Source of the DNA: Bacteroidota bacterium
GTDB taxonomy: Bacteria > Bacteroidota > Bacteroidia > Chitinophagales > JADJOU01
Assembly (NCBI GenBank): GCA_016713645.1
Contig: JADJOU010000019.1
Span: 32,365 to 96,364, forward strand
DNA: 64,000 nucleotides
Reading direction: 5' to 3'
Shown here: positions 1 through 11,063 of the stretch, one piece after another
Position numbering within the stretch: position 1 is the stretch's first letter
How the letters are laid out: the number at the start of each line of letters is the position of its first letter
Made by a program: the position numbers and the translations under genes
The notes under the pieces: generated by a model
What the model saw: the letters and a program-made list of their open reading frames with translations, nothing else
Databases searched by the model: none
Told to the model about the DNA's origin: nothing

Positions 1-63
1 TTTGGATTGCGAAAATAAGTATTCTCAGCAATATTCAAGAACAATGTTTCTTAGCAAATAGTT

Positions 64-200
64 CTAACGAGAAGGTGGGTTGATAGTTGTGAGTGTGAGT
101 TGGTGGGTGGGTTGTGAGTTGTGAGTTGAGGTTGTTAGTTGAGGGCTGTTGGTGTTGGCTGTTAGGGGGGGTTGGTTGTGAGTTGTGGGTTGTGGGTTGC
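64..200. repeat. GT-rich GTTGTGAGTT microrepeats
   Basis: Degenerate short tandem repeats built from GTTGTGAGTT-like words fill this stretch, and I see no credible gene in it. The same vocabulary returns at 36404-36465 and 42180-42255, each time just outside a gene. An open frame crosses the repeats on the minus strand, but its translation is low-complexity Thr/Asn/Gln/Pro and is not a gene. Confidence 0.75.
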
Positions 201-205
201 CGTGT

Positions 206-222
206 CCCGACAAAGTGTCGGG
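206..222. repeat. Mini-hairpin CCCGACA-AAG-TGTCGGG
   Basis: Perfect 7-bp stem with a 3-base loop, preceded by CCGTGT. The right-hand part and its flank, 24 bases from 209 to 232, recur identically at 43839-43862. The CCGTGT plus CCC-hairpin layout resembles the insert found inside the large repeat units (for example at 39645-39667). There is no T run directly after it, so a simple terminator is not obvious. Confidence 0.6.
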
Positions 223-246
223 ATTGGTTGTTAGAAAAAAATTCAA

Positions 247-318
247 TTTTTAACTTTCAACTTTAAATTTTTAAATTTTAATTTTCAACTTTCAACTTTT
301 AACTTTTAACTTTCAACT
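247..318. repeat. AACTTTCAACTTTT microrepeats
   Basis: Degenerate tandem repeats of AACTTTCAACTTTTAACTT-type words sit immediately downstream of mnmA on the minus strand and run up to its stop codon. No function is visible. Their position at a gene end matches the other microrepeat patches in the window. Confidence 0.65.
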
Positions 319-1498
319 TATCACCCCGCTCCCCACCAATACATCTCCATCATACCACACTGCAAACTGACCCGGCGCGATGCCTTTGCTATATTGGTCG
401 AATAAAATATAGACGTAATCACCTGAGAGATAATGAATATGAGCTGTTTCTAATGCTTGTCGATACCGCATCCTCATCTGATAGGTCCTCACTTCTCCAT
501 CTTTCATGGTATCTTCATTTTGCATCCAATGCATGTCTTTTTTGAGTATCATAAATCCCAAGCGATTGAGCGCGGGATGATCTTCCCCCTTGGCGACATA
601 GACAATATTCTTCTTCGCATCGAGTGCTACAACAAATAGCGGAATCTCGTTCCCGCCAATTTTCAGTCCTCTTCGCTGACCGATGGTATAAGCATGGACA
701 CCCATGTGTTTGCCAATCACCTTTCCATCTGCAGGTGAAAATTTGTAAGCAGAACAGATTTCTTCTAATTCTTTGCTCTGGCGCTTTTGATCGAATGCAG
801 GCAGATGATTCGGTAATTCAATTACCTCCCCTTCGCGCAGAGCAATTTGCTGCGCTAGGAAATCGGGCAGTCGCACTTTGCCGATAAAGCAAAGGCCTTG
901 GCTATCTTTTTTTGCTGCATTCGGCAAATTCAATTTCGTGGCGATTTCGCGCACTGAAGATTTTTGAAGATGTCCAATAGGGAAAATAATTTTCGACAAT
1001 TGTTCTTCCGTTATCTGACAGAGAAAATACGATTGATCTTTATTCTTATCCGCTCCAGCAACCAATTGATGGTGCTCAACGCCATCGACTTCAATTGTCT
1101 TCTTTTGACAATAATGTCCCGTCGCAACATAATCGGCACCGAGCGCCAATGCATGTTTGAGGAATACATCAAATTTGATTTCTCGATTGCATAGCACATC
1201 TGGATTGGGAGTTCGACCAGCACTGTATTCGCCAAACATATAATCGACGATGCACGCTTTGTATTCCACACTTAAATCGACCACTTGATAGGGAATTCCT
1301 AGATGTTGGGCTGCCAAAAGAGCATCATTGGAATCATCTATCCAAGGGCATTCATTGTTGATGGTGACTGATTCGTCATTCCAATTGCGCATAAACATGG
1401 CGATGACTTCATGACCTTGCTCTATGAGCAATGCCGCTGCCACGCTGCTGTCTACACCGCCAGATAAACCAATAACTATTTTGCTTTTTTTTAATCAA
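313..1498 (-). CDS. mnmA: tRNA-specific 2-thiouridylase MnmA (start region frameshifted)
   Basis: ATP-dependent 2-thiolation of wobble U34 in tRNA-Lys, -Glu and -Gln in the cytoplasm. The PP-loop GLSGGVDSSV is encoded near 1441-1472. The two cysteines expected to act in sulfur transfer lie in NPDVLCNREIKF and SQGLCFIG. The C-terminal barrel ends with the usual PGQFAVWY. The longest uninterrupted frame has only a GTG at 1443, which would cut into the PP-loop. Removing one A from an eight-A run (1485-1492 on the plus strand as T) joins the frame to a TTG at 1498 and gives MIKKSKIVIGLSGG. I therefore take TTG 1498 as the start and the break as a likely sequencing error. Length of about 390 residues is normal for the family. 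Confidence 0.9.
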
Positions 1499-1573
1499 GG
1501 GGATATTTAAAAGGCAAAAATAAGGGATTGAGCATGGACTTTTGAATTATTTACTTATTTCATGGCTATTTTG

Positions 1574-1581
1574 TATTTTTG
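1574..1581 (+). promoter_or_regulatory. Possible -7 box TATTTTTG for the toxin-antitoxin pair
   Basis: Matches the Bacteroidetes primary-sigma -7 consensus TAnnTTTG and lies 31 bases upstream of the antitoxin ATG at 1612. No TTG at the expected 17-19 base spacing is seen, so this is tentative. Confidence 0.35.
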
Positions 1582-1611
1582 TAATAGGTAGAAAATATTG
1601 ATTCAACCTAT

Positions 1612-1814
1612 ATGAAAAAATTACACCCACAATTTGTTAAAGATAATTCAGGCAAAAACTTAGTAGTTCTTTTGCAAAAGGAGTATAATTATATCTTGGA
1701 AGAATTGGAGGAATTAGAGGATATAAAATGCTATGACGCTGCAAAAGCAAGCAAGTCTTTATTAATGCGGTAGATGCCTTTAAAGGGTTAGACAAAAATA
1801 GGAAAAAGCTGTAA
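1612..1814 (+). CDS. RelB-like antitoxin (frameshifted)
   Basis: Small acidic protein directly upstream of a RelE-like toxin, the usual antitoxin position. It begins MKKLHPQFVKDNSGKN and contains VVLLQKEYNYILEELEELED, the pattern of chromosomal antitoxins with a 'VVLS.EEF..ILEELEELED' core. In the sequence as given the frame stops at 1771-1773 after about 53 residues. One missing base near 1750-1757 would restore a natural ending, INAVDAFKGLDKNRKKL, with stop at 1812-1814. This product would bind and neutralise the toxin and probably repress the operon (family knowledge). The family assignment comes from motif memory and gene context. Confidence 0.6.
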
Positions 1815-1822
1815 TTAAAGTA

Positions 1823-2035
1823 TTGGAAAAAATAGATGAACCTTATTATACAAAAATCAAGAAAGGAATATTAGCGCTCGCAGCAAATCCACGACCAAAA
1901 GGCTATACAAAATTAAAAGGTCGGAGCGGTTACAGAATAAGAATTGGCGATTATCGTATTATTTATGAAATACTTGACAATCTACTCCGAGTAGAGGTGA
2001 TTGAACTTGGTCATAGGAAAGATATTTATAAGTAA
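1823..2035 (+). CDS. RelE/ParE-superfamily toxin (probable mRNA interferase)
   Basis: The core NPRPKGYTKLKGRSGYRIR, followed by GDYRIIYEI and ending GHRKDIYK, is the classic RelE-fold C-terminal half with basic catalytic and RNA-binding residues (K, R, R, R, H). RelE enzymes cut mRNA in the ribosome. The given start is TTG at 1823. The same frame is open back to 1802 and so overlaps the antitoxin end. Family members normally have another 10-15 N-terminal residues, so the true start is probably upstream and disturbed by an indel. Overlap with the antitoxin suggests translational coupling. Confidence 0.75.
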   Translation: MEKIDEPYYTKIKKGILALAANPRPKGYTKLKGRSGYRIRIGDYRIIYEILDNLLRVEVIELGHRKDIYK

Positions 2036-2242
2036 GGGGAAAGAGCAATTTAATGAATAAAGTAGACACAAATTTTATCATTGCTAAAGCGCTATATACT
2101 TCATAGAAAATCTTTTTCTGAATTTAAAATTGTTCTATTTCAATATCTCCTTCTCCCAATAAAATGGCTATAGGGAATTTCCCCCCGCAATTTTCTCCCC
2201 ACCTATTAAATTTTTATATCTTCATTTTTCAATTTACGAACT

Positions 2243-4717
2243 ATGAAATTCATCTACCTTACCTTACTCATTGCTTTGATGAGTTTTCCTGTTCAAAGTC
2301 AGAACATTCAGGGCATCATCAATCAATACTATACCTATACGGGTATTCAATCTTGCAATCAGCACATGAGCTTGGCAGAGGTGCACACTTTATCCAAAGG
2401 CGATACTATTTTAATTATTCAAATGAAAGGCGCGGATATCAGTACATCAGCGAATTCAACATTTGGCAACCTCACAGATATCAAAGGGGCTGGACTATAT
2501 GAATTCAACGTAGTTGACAGTGTCATCGATTTAAAAACGATTAAACTGAGATTTAAATTGGTCAATAATTATACGCAAGCACATCATGTTCAAGTGATCA
2601 GTGTGCCTCACTATAATAATGCAACCGTTGTAGCTCCGCTCACCTGCAAAGCATGGGATGGATTCACGGGTGGTGTATTGGTTTTCTTTGCAGACGTTTT
2701 AAATGTAGGTGATTCCATAACTGTTGCAGGCAAGGGATTCAGAGGTGCGATTCCGCAAACTGGCGGATGCGCTACTTTTCCATCAGCGGCATATTTCTCA
2801 AGTTCATTGGACAATACTGCGGGAAAAAAAGGAGAAGGCATTCATATTTTCCAACCATTCTATGAAAATGGTCGCGGCAAATTAGCGAATGGCGGCGGCG
2901 GTGGAAATGATCACAATAGCGGCGGTGGCGGTGGCGCCAATGCTGGTGCCGGGGGAACTGGTGGTCAGCGATGGAAATCTATATTAGCTTGTCCTGGCTT
3001 GAACCCAGGCGTTGGCGGTGATTCCCTCTATAATTATTTTCAAAACCGTTTATTTCTCGGTGGCGGCGGCGGTGCTGGGCATCAAAACAATAACAATACC
3101 CTTCCCGGTGGAAATGGAGGTGGAATCGTGATCATTAAAAGCAATGCCATCATCGGAGATAATCAACTTATAGATGCACGTGGTGAGGATGTCGATACAT
3201 TCATGGATGGCGATGGAGGCAGCGGCGGTGGCGCTGGAGGTACTGTTCTATTGATTGGCAACACAAGTAATTTTTCAAGCATAACAATTGACATCAGCGG
3301 GGGAAATGGCGAAAGTGTCAATAATGATTTTCAGGACTATTGCTCTGGAGCAGGAGGAGGTGGTGGTGGTGGCGCCGCATACTTCAGTGGCAATCCAGGC
3401 TTGATGAATATCATACGCCATGGCGGAAGTGCTGGCGGCTCATTCAATTCAACCATCAATTGCAATTCCTATGCAGCAAAGAATGGCACAATGGGTTCTA
3501 TTTTTACACCAGGAACCATTCCATCTAGTCACTTTATTCTCGCTAATACTCCCTTTACGTTAGCTAAATTAAATGTGTCAAAAGATACGGGCATATGCAA
3601 AGGTCAATCCGTCGAACTCTACTTAAAATCATGCACGAAAGTCTCTTGGACGCCAAAAACTTTTTTAAATCGTGATACAGGCTCTACCGTCATTTCAACC
3701 CCAGATTCCAATATCACCTATACGGTCACTGGAATTGATAGCTGTGGAAATGCCCGTCTATTCAACATCGCCATCTTGGTTGACAATGTCAAACTTGGAC
3801 TCAATAAAGATACCGTTTTGTGCACTGGCCAAACTGTTGCGCTTAAAATTGATAATGGAAGCAATACCATTTGGACTCCAAATACCTTCTTAGATAGAGA
3901 TACAGGAAATGCTGTCCTCGCCTCACCCACAACAAATATTCAATACTTTGTTCAAACACAAAATAAATGTGGTATTGGCACCACAGATTCTGTAAAAATT
4001 ACCCTTAAATCTACTAAGCTCAATATGACAAAAGACACCAGCATTTGCGGAGGAAAAACGCTAGTCTTAAAAATTGATGAAGGCAAGAATGCACAATGGA
4101 CGCCAAATACCCAAATCAATAAAGATACCGGTATCGCGATTATTGCTACTCCAAGTCAAAGTAGAAAATACTACGTCGAAGCTTTTGATGCTTGTAATTT
4201 TAGAAAATATAGAGATTCCGTTTCAATCACCGTTGTGCCAGCAATGACACTCAATATCGCAAAGGACAGCATTTGTCTTGGAGATAGCATTACCGTCAAA
4301 GCGAATAATCGATTGACCTATAAGTGGAACAATCAATTGGGAACCGATCAATTTGTGGTAAAAGGCATTGCCTTAGGCACACAGACGGTCTGTGTTGTCG
4401 GCTCTAATGCCAGTTGCAAAGACAGTATTTGCTTCAATGTGAAGACCATTAAGTGCAGTTTATCAATTTCAAAAAATGGGAATCATTCGGATATCCAACT
4501 CTATCCAAATCCGATGAGCACATCCTTGAATATCGATGTTTCAAATCTCGAATTGCCTATGACCATGTCCATCTTTGACATAACCAATAGAAAAATTCAA
4601 ACACTGCCTTTGACAGAAAAGATGAATAAGCTTGAACTCAAATTATCTACGGGAATTTACATCGCTGTGTTTGAAACAAAAGGTATACAGATCACAAGAA
4701 GATTCGAGGTAGAATAA
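2243..4717 (+). CDS. Glycine-rich T9SS-secreted surface protein
   Basis: 824 residues. A signal peptide (about 1-19, ending SQ) precedes a region of about 190 residues. The part from about 210 to 400 is very rich in Gly clusters (GGGGG, GGNGGG) with Asn/Ser and hydrophobic strands, as in glycine-rich adhesin-like domains. Three tandem Ig-like repeats of about 70 residues follow, each with KDTGIC, SVEL or LVLK and WTP..FLNRDTG motifs and paired cysteines (about 445-655). A fourth, related unit precedes the C-terminal T9SS type-A sorting domain (about 750-824), which shows LYPNPMS, an FDI strand and GIYIAVFETKG. The protein should cross the outer membrane through the T9SS and be anchored or released (family knowledge). 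Cargo function is unknown. Terminator-like hairpin downstream. Confidence 0.8.
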   Translation: MKFIYLTLLIALMSFPVQSQNIQGIINQYYTYTGIQSCNQHMSLAEVHTLSKGDTILIIQMKGADISTSANSTFGNLTDIKGAGLYEFNVVDSVIDLKTIKLRFKLVNNYTQAHHVQVISVPHYNNATVVAPLTCKAWDGFTGGVLVFFADVLNVGDSITVAGKGFRGAIPQTGGCATFPSAAYFSSSLDNTAGKKGEGIHIFQPFYENGRGKLANGGGGGNDHNSGGGGGANAGAGGTGGQRWKSILACPGLNPGVGGDSLYNYFQNRLFLGGGGGAGHQNNNNTLPGGNGGGIVIIKSNAIIGDNQLIDARGEDVDTFMDGDGGSGGGAGGTVLLIGNTSNFSSITIDISGGNGESVNNDFQDYCSGAGGGGGGGAAYFSGNPGLMNIIRHGGSAGGSFNSTINCNSYAAKNGTMGSIFTPGTIPSSHFILANTPFTLAKLNVSKDTGICKGQSVELYLKSCTKVSWTPKTFLNRDTGSTVISTPDSNITYTVTGIDSCGNARLFNIAILVDNVKLGLNKDTVLCTGQTVALKIDNGSNTIWTPNTFLDRDTGNAVLASPTTNIQYFVQTQNKCGIGTTDSVKITLKSTKLNMTKDTSICGGKTLVLKIDEGKNAQWTPNTQINKDTGIAIIATPSQSRKYYVEAFDACNFRKYRDSVSITVVPAMTLNIAKDSICLGDSITVKANNRLTYKWNNQLGTDQFVVKGIALGTQTVCVVGSNASCKDSICFNVKTIKCSLSISKNGNHSDIQLYPNPMSTSLNIDVSNLELPMTMSIFDITNRKIQTLPLTEKMNKLELKLSTGIYIAVFETKGIQITRRFEVE

Positions 4718-4723
4718 AATGAA

Positions 4724-4758
4724 TTGCCCAGCATTAAATATTGATTTATGCTGGGCAA
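4724..4758. terminator. Bidirectional terminator hairpin between convergent genes
   Basis: An 11-bp perfect stem (TTGCCCAGCAT / ATGCTGGGCAA) with a 13-base loop sits between the convergent T9SS gene and the PLP-enzyme gene. AT-rich sequence follows on the minus-strand side. No long T run is present, so the assignment rests on position and stem strength. Confidence 0.6.
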
Positions 4759-4846
4759 AACAAGAAAAATCGTGCATGTTCTTTGGATTGGCAATCATAC
4801 ATAGACCGCCAAAATATGCTTCCATTTTAAATAATAATTGAGTTTC

Positions 4847-5992
4847 TTATTTGACTTTATCCAATCCCGTAGTTATATCTTGTATGATATCTTCAATATC
4901 TTCAATCCCTACTGAAAAGCGAACCAGACCATCTGATAGGCCAATTTTTTCTCTTTCCGCTTTTGGGATGGAAGCATGTGTCATCGTTGCTGGGTGATCC
5001 ACTAATGATTCAACACCACCTAGACTTTCCGCCAAACTAAATATCTTCAAATTTGAAATGAGCGCTTTGGTCTTCTCCAAATCAAAATTAAATTCTACTG
5101 AAACAATGCCGCTGTATCCGCGCATTTGTTTCTTTGCCACTTCGTGGTTCTTATGCGATGGCAATCCTGGATAATAGACTTTCTTTACTTTAGGATGTGC
5201 CTCTAGAAATTCCGCAACCTTCATCGCATTAGCTGCATGCCGCTCCATGCGAATGCCCAATGTTTTAATACTTCTCGTAGTCAACCAAGCGTCAAAAGGA
5301 CTTGGATTCAATCCAATTGCCATTCGCGCAAAATCAAATTTTTCTTTTAAGGCATCATCATTGGTCATCAATACTCCGCCAATGGTGTCTGAATGTCCAC
5401 CAATGTATTTAGTTGTGCTGTGCATGACAACATCTGCTCCCAATAAAAGCGGATTTTGAAAATAAGATGACGCAAAGGTATTATCGACCACAGTCATCAC
5501 GCCATTTTCTTTAGCCATAGCTGTAATGGCAGCGATATCAGCAATTCCGAGCAATGGATTCGTCGGAGATTCGATGATGATGAATTTGGGTTTCTCTGAC
5601 AATTTTGCTTTTACCTCTTCTAGGTCTTGCATGTTAATCGTTTCAAACAAGACATTGTATTGAGAAAATACACGGGTAAAAATTCGATAGGTTCCACCAT
5701 ACAAATCATTTGAAGCCATTACCTTATCTCCAGCCTTTACGGTGGAAATTATGCCCGTAATCGCACCCAATCCAGAAGAAAAAATAGTGGCGTGTTTAGC
5801 ATGTTCCAAGGAGGCAAGCGTCGTCTCTAAATTGGTAAAATTTGGATTTCCAGCTCTTGTATAATCATACCCCTTGGTATTGCCAGGACTCTCCTGAACA
5901 TAAGTAGAAGTTAGATATACCGGTGGAATAATTGCGCCTGTTGTTTCATCAGGCAACTGTCCTAGGTGTATGGCTTTGGTTGAAAATTTCAT
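4847..5992 (-). CDS. Cystathionine gamma-synthase/gamma-lyase family PLP enzyme
   Basis: 381 residues, full length for the Cys/Met-metabolism PLP family (fold type I). The PLP-binding lysine is K195 in HSTTKYIGGHSD. Other family landmarks are GYDYTRAGNPN (phosphate and substrate contacts), FSSGLGAI, ESPTNPLL and VVDNTFAS with the cofactor-contacting Asp. The C-terminal SLAESLGGVESLVDHPATMTH is typical. Synthase (methionine biosynthesis) and lyase (transsulfuration to cysteine) cannot be separated by eye. Single gene facing a convergent T9SS protein. Confidence 0.9.
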   Translation of the reverse strand: MKFSTKAIHLGQLPDETTGAIIPPVYLTSTYVQESPGNTKGYDYTRAGNPNFTNLETTLASLEHAKHATIFSSGLGAITGIISTVKAGDKVMASNDLYGGTYRIFTRVFSQYNVLFETINMQDLEEVKAKLSEKPKFIIIESPTNPLLGIADIAAITAMAKENGVMTVVDNTFASSYFQNPLLLGADVVMHSTTKYIGGHSDTIGGVLMTNDDALKEKFDFARMAIGLNPSPFDAWLTTRSIKTLGIRMERHAANAMKVAEFLEAHPKVKKVYYPGLPSHKNHEVAKKQMRGYSGIVSVEFNFDLEKTKALISNLKIFSLAESLGGVESLVDHPATMTHASIPKAEREKIGLSDGLVRFSVGIEDIEDIIQDITTGLDKVK

Positions 5993-6034
5993 AATGTTTT
6001 ATTTGCGATTTAATTGTTTACTCTTTGATTATTT

Positions 6035-9000
6035 TTACTTTTCTGATTTGTTATTTTGAATACACTCCATCATATAAATCCCATTACTCCATGTCGATAT
6101 GTCTAATTTTAAAAAATTAGCATTGACTTGCACTTTTTGAATTGCACGCCCTTCAGCATCGCGAATTATAATTGCAGCAGGTTCATTCGAAATCAATTTC
6201 AATTGAATAAAATCCTTTGCTGGATTTGGATATACCGCGAATAAATTCGATTTAAATTTACTTATCCCAACACTACAATCCTTTAAGTAAATTGATTTGA
6301 TTTTTTCTGTTTTGCATGAATACTTATCATTACAACTTACTCGAATCGCATGTATTCCCTTCGATTCATTTTTAAGTGAAAAACTGCTTTTTGCAATTCC
6401 ATCGAATAGAACAGTCGACGAATTGCAAGCAAGCGAACTGCTGTAGTTAATGATGACGATTGAATCTCTTCTGCATAAGGTATCCCCCACTTTAATCTGA
6501 ATATTGTTGAATGGATAATTGAATACTTCAAAACTATCACTGGCTTTGCAACCAAGGGCATTGCTCACTTCACAGGTATATAGTCCTTTGCTTTTATAAA
6601 TAGAATTGCTCGTGCTTCCCGTATTCCACAAATAGGTTGAGAAGCCCGCATTGGCAGTCAATATGGTGCTATCACTGCTACATATCGTATCTTTTCCGAG
6701 TATATTCAAATTGGTAATTCTGCCATTTACAACATTTTTAGACGCTGCTCCACTGCAACCATTCTTATCCGTAACTGTCAATCCATAAGTATTCGCGGCA
6801 TTGACAATGATCGAGCGAACTGTATCATTCGTCGACCAATTATATGCCTCGAAAACACTATCAACATTAAGGTGTATCGTATCTTTACAAATAACCGTCC
6901 CTCCTATTATTTGAGGACTTGGATTGGCATTCACCCGAATATTAATGGTATCGCTCGCTTTGCATAAAGTAGACTTATTGGTCACCAATAAAACATAGGT
7001 TTGATTGACTGGTGTACTACAAAATGGATTGCTGATGCTATCATTGGATAGATATAAAGCTGGAGTCCACTTATACTTATACCCAATATTATTCGTCAAC
7101 CCAATTACCAGAGAAGATCCAGCGCAGACGGATAAATCAGGGCCAATAGCAGCAATTGGATTGGGATTGATTGTCACTAAGATGCTATCGATTTTTTTAC
7201 AGGACAAACTATCCAATGAAGTCGCTGTATAAAATTGACTCGTTGTTGGCAGAAAGCGCTGTCCATTGATAAGTCCTTTATTCCATGATTGGCTTGAACC
7301 ACCTGCAGCTGTTAGTGTAACCGAATCCCCTGGGCATAAAATGAGCGGAGTCATATTTAGAGAAAGACTTGGGCTGCTGAATCCAACATTCTTTGAAATT
7401 ACATTTGAACAACCATTGATGCTGATAGCACATTGTAAAACGCCGCCTCCATTTGCCCAATCAACTTTAACAGAATCAGCTGTATTAGAGCCTATGATAA
7501 AACCATTTGAACATGACCAAGCATAGGTCATTTGAGGAGATTTATAGAGTGAATAGGTTTGTGTATCTTTGAGATTTTGGCAAATCACACTTGCACCCTG
7601 AATAGATTGATTGATGAGGCATTGGTAGCAATAAATTGTCCTGCACTGATGATATTATTTGCCGCATTGAAATTAATCTTGCCATTGATCCCTCCAAGAA
7701 TACTATTCGCAAGTCCTTTTGATGTCCATCGCAAACTATCTTCGAAACTCTTTCTTGAAAACAATTGATACGTGCTACTCGATAAATAATTTCCTTGAGG
7801 TAAAGCAATATTTGTAAAATGCCATGAGCCAATAGCGTTGAAACTGCTATTGCTTCCATAATTATCAAGAATCCCAGATTTATTATCGGAGACATAATTA
7901 GCGCAATTGGGAAGTGTATCTGGTGCATTATTAAGTTGAGCAATGACGATTTCACCGTTCGGGAAAGTTGGACCGGGAAAGTTCATAGACGTTCGAACAT
8001 TAGGCTGGTTGATAGACGCAACCGCATTTATTATCGTGCGATAGAATCTGCCACCTCCTATAGGTACTGTTGATTTCACCCTGCTTGTTAATGCATCGAG
8101 ATTGCCAAACTTCCTGCTTATCTTATCAAAAATCTTATTGCCACTTACCGGTGCTTCATTGAATTGATAATAAGCAATCAAAGCGCTATCGCTTGAATGC
8201 ATGGGATAATTGGGGTTCCTTTTTGTGAGGTGCATCAATTCGCGAATTTCACTTTGATTGAGGGATTTATTGTAAATAGTCAATTCGTCGATTAAAGCAT
8301 TCATGGTTCTGCTATTATTGCCCAATTCAGAACCTACATAACCAATGGTATTAAATGCCGATAATTTATGGGTATATGTCCTTGATGTGCCGACACCATT
8401 TACATAAAAGACCGCTTGTGTGGGGCTGATGACCATGGCAATGTGACACCACTCATTATAGGGCATAATTGGCCCAGTATTATATGACCATGTACCGGAC
8501 TCCCCGCGCCAGTGATAGCCTAATCTATTTGGAGAAATAATGGTAAAACAATTTTTAGTACTATCGCCATTCATAGAATAAAGTGCTGAATAAGCAGCTT
8601 GAGCACCATTGAGTTTAACCCATCCAGCAATGGTTATGGTGTTGGTAACGATGTTTAACGCTGGGACTGTATTATCTTCCGTTCCCTTCACTTGAATCGC
8701 TTTTCCAGGGACTGTATCTACCCCAGCACAGATATCACGCAAAACAGCAATACAATTTTTATATTCCGTCGTATAAGATCCAAAAGAATTTGTCGCTGTT
8801 AAACGCACTTTATATGTCCCCTCAGTAGGATATAAAACAGTTGGATTTTTTAGGGTTGAGGTGCTCGGGACTCCGCCCTCAAATGACCACAACCATTGAG
8901 TTGGATTATTGGAAGAGGTGTCTCTAAAATTAACAAATTTCCCAGCACAAATAAAATTAGAATCCGCACTAAACAATGCATTTGGAACCTTTGATGGATC

Positions 9001-11007
9001 ATCTAATGGAAATTCCCATACCCCTCTTCCATAATAGGAATTTCTAAAAGCGCTGCTCGGAGTGCCATTATTGTAGACAGATAAATCATTCAAACCACAA
9101 TTGGTTGGCAAGTTTTTCAAGATGCTTTTCCATTGGGTCATCGTATCCGTATGGTACCATACACCATCGCTATTGAGGGCAATAACCAATTCATCTGTGG
9201 TATACAAATCGTGGTACAATTCCTTGACATTAATCGTAGGATAATTCAATGAAATATTTGTGAAATTCGCTCCATAATTATTAGAGCGATAGATTCTATT
9301 TCCACAGGATATGTAGATGACAGAGTCTTTCTTTCTAATACTTGTAATAGCTGCGGCGGTATTTGTTGTAGCTGGAGTAGCGTAAGAAACAAAACTAGGC
9401 GTTGAGGCTAGAATATTATTTGAGACAAAGATTTTTCCATTTCGATTGATAGAGAAAAATAAATTGGTATCCGCATAACTGGAGTGAATATCTATAATTC
9501 CACTACCTACAAAATCAGCAATTTTAGTCCATGTAGGTGGATTTGCATGCACATCTCGCGTAAAGAAAAGTGAGTCGTTCTTTGCTACCCAACAGTAATC
9601 AATCATTTCTTTAGAAAATGCAATGGCAGAATAATCTCCCGTAAAGGGCAAATTGAGCGCGGGATTTCCACCCCCTACCACATTTCTTCGAGTGCCATCT
9701 GAATAATAGACCATGACGGGATTCTTAAAGTCATAAGACATTTTCTTACTCCAATCTCCTCCCCGATTAGTTTTCCAACCTGTTGTATCTCTATACAATT
9801 CCCCATTGTCTTGTGTCCCAATACTCATAATATCCTTTCGAATATTCGATGATGCAGCTGTGTAGATTTCAGTAGCGGCCAATCCATCGGAGCGCTGAAC
9901 CCAATTTGTTCCAGCATTCTGTGTAAACCAAACGCCACCATCATTAATATTGTAATGGTATTTTGGAATATGCGGGGAGAACGCGATTTGGTGCATGTCT
10001 GTGTGAACAACTGCCCACCAATTGGACAATTGAGTCCAAGTTGCACCGCTATTGGTCGATCTAAAAATATTATGAGAAACAACGAAACACACGGTCGGGT
10101 CCAATGGATCGCAGTTGAAATCAAAATTGTAATTTCCTTGCCCCGCATCATTGAGCACATTATTATACCCAGTCAAATTAGGCATCACAGAATCTTTTAT
10201 AGCTATAAAATTATTGCCGCCATCTATAGATTTAAAAATGGTACAGAATTTTTGAACCATGGCGACATAGACAATATTTGTATCAGCTGGACAGACAGCA
10301 ACCCTCATACCTCTTCCGCCCACATATCCAGCGGGAATATAGATTCCATTCGATATTGGTTGCCAAGTCTCCCCATAATCCAAAGAGCGGTACAAACTAT
10401 CAGAAGAAGTCGTATAAATAACACGTCCATTAGAACCGGGCTTGTATTCCATATCTTTAAGCGCCCAAGTACCTGATTTCAATATCCAATTTGCCCCAGC
10501 ATTCACAGATTTATAGATCCCATTATTCGTCGCTGCAATCAAGACATTTGCATTTAAAGGGTCTTGCAGAATTTCAATGACCAATCGATTGCCCATTCCA
10601 GTATTTGAGATAAAGAAATTACTGCCGCCATCTATACTTTTCCATACGCCTGTGCCACCGCCATAGTAATTGGCATCTCCAGAACCGAGATAGATGGTAC
10701 TATCCCTTGTTCGATCAATGCAAACAGACGCTTGACTTCCCCTGGGCAATTTTGTACTTCCCAAGAGAATATCCCAACGCTTGCCATGATCCATCGATTT
10801 GTATAAACCTCCCGATGCAGATACCGCATATACGGTAGAAGTATCTGACGCGTGAAATTTTACTTGACTAATGCGGCCGATTCCATTGATTTGTCCAGAA
10901 ACATTTACAGGAAATGGGTTGGGACCTTGATGTATCCAATTTACATTTGATGTTTGAGCATGTGCATTGAACGCAAAAAGCAGGAAGAGTATTGAGATAA
11001 ATCGCAT
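6035..11007 (-). CDS. Large T9SS-secreted multidomain protein: BNR/sortilin-like propeller, PKD, LamG (one frameshift)
   Basis: Two open frames (11007-7585 and 7588-6035) join into about 1,657 residues when one missing base near 7605-7625 is restored. The join reads NQSIQGASVICQNLKDTQ. Order: signal peptide (about 1-18); a long beta-propeller of BNR/sortilin-type repeats (GGLYKSMDHGKRW, GVWKSIDGGSNF, GIYKSVNAGANW, NIFRSTNSGATW); a PKD domain with WLWSFEGG and GTYKVRLTATN; a LamG-like concanavalin-fold domain (ITIAGWVKLNG, IDELTIYNKSL); Ig-like repeats; and a T9SS type-A sorting domain (VYPNPAKDFIQL, SNGIYMMEC). LamG and PKD modules usually bind glycans or protein surfaces, so an adhesin or polymer-degradation accessory role is possible. 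No catalytic site was recognised. Confidence 0.8.
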
Positions 11008-11063
11008 AAATTCAAAAGGTCAAATATAAGAAAATCAACTTGTGGTTAAAGAAATGAAACAAG

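Noticed and set aside
64..246. Open frame on the minus strand encoding 60 residues
   Set aside because: Low-complexity Thr/Asn/Gln/Pro translation of microrepeats.
2611..2841. Open frames antisense to the large T9SS genes (also 3718-3930, 9955-10476, 30184-30717)
   Set aside because: Shadow frames of real genes with no recognisable domains, signal peptides or independent start context.
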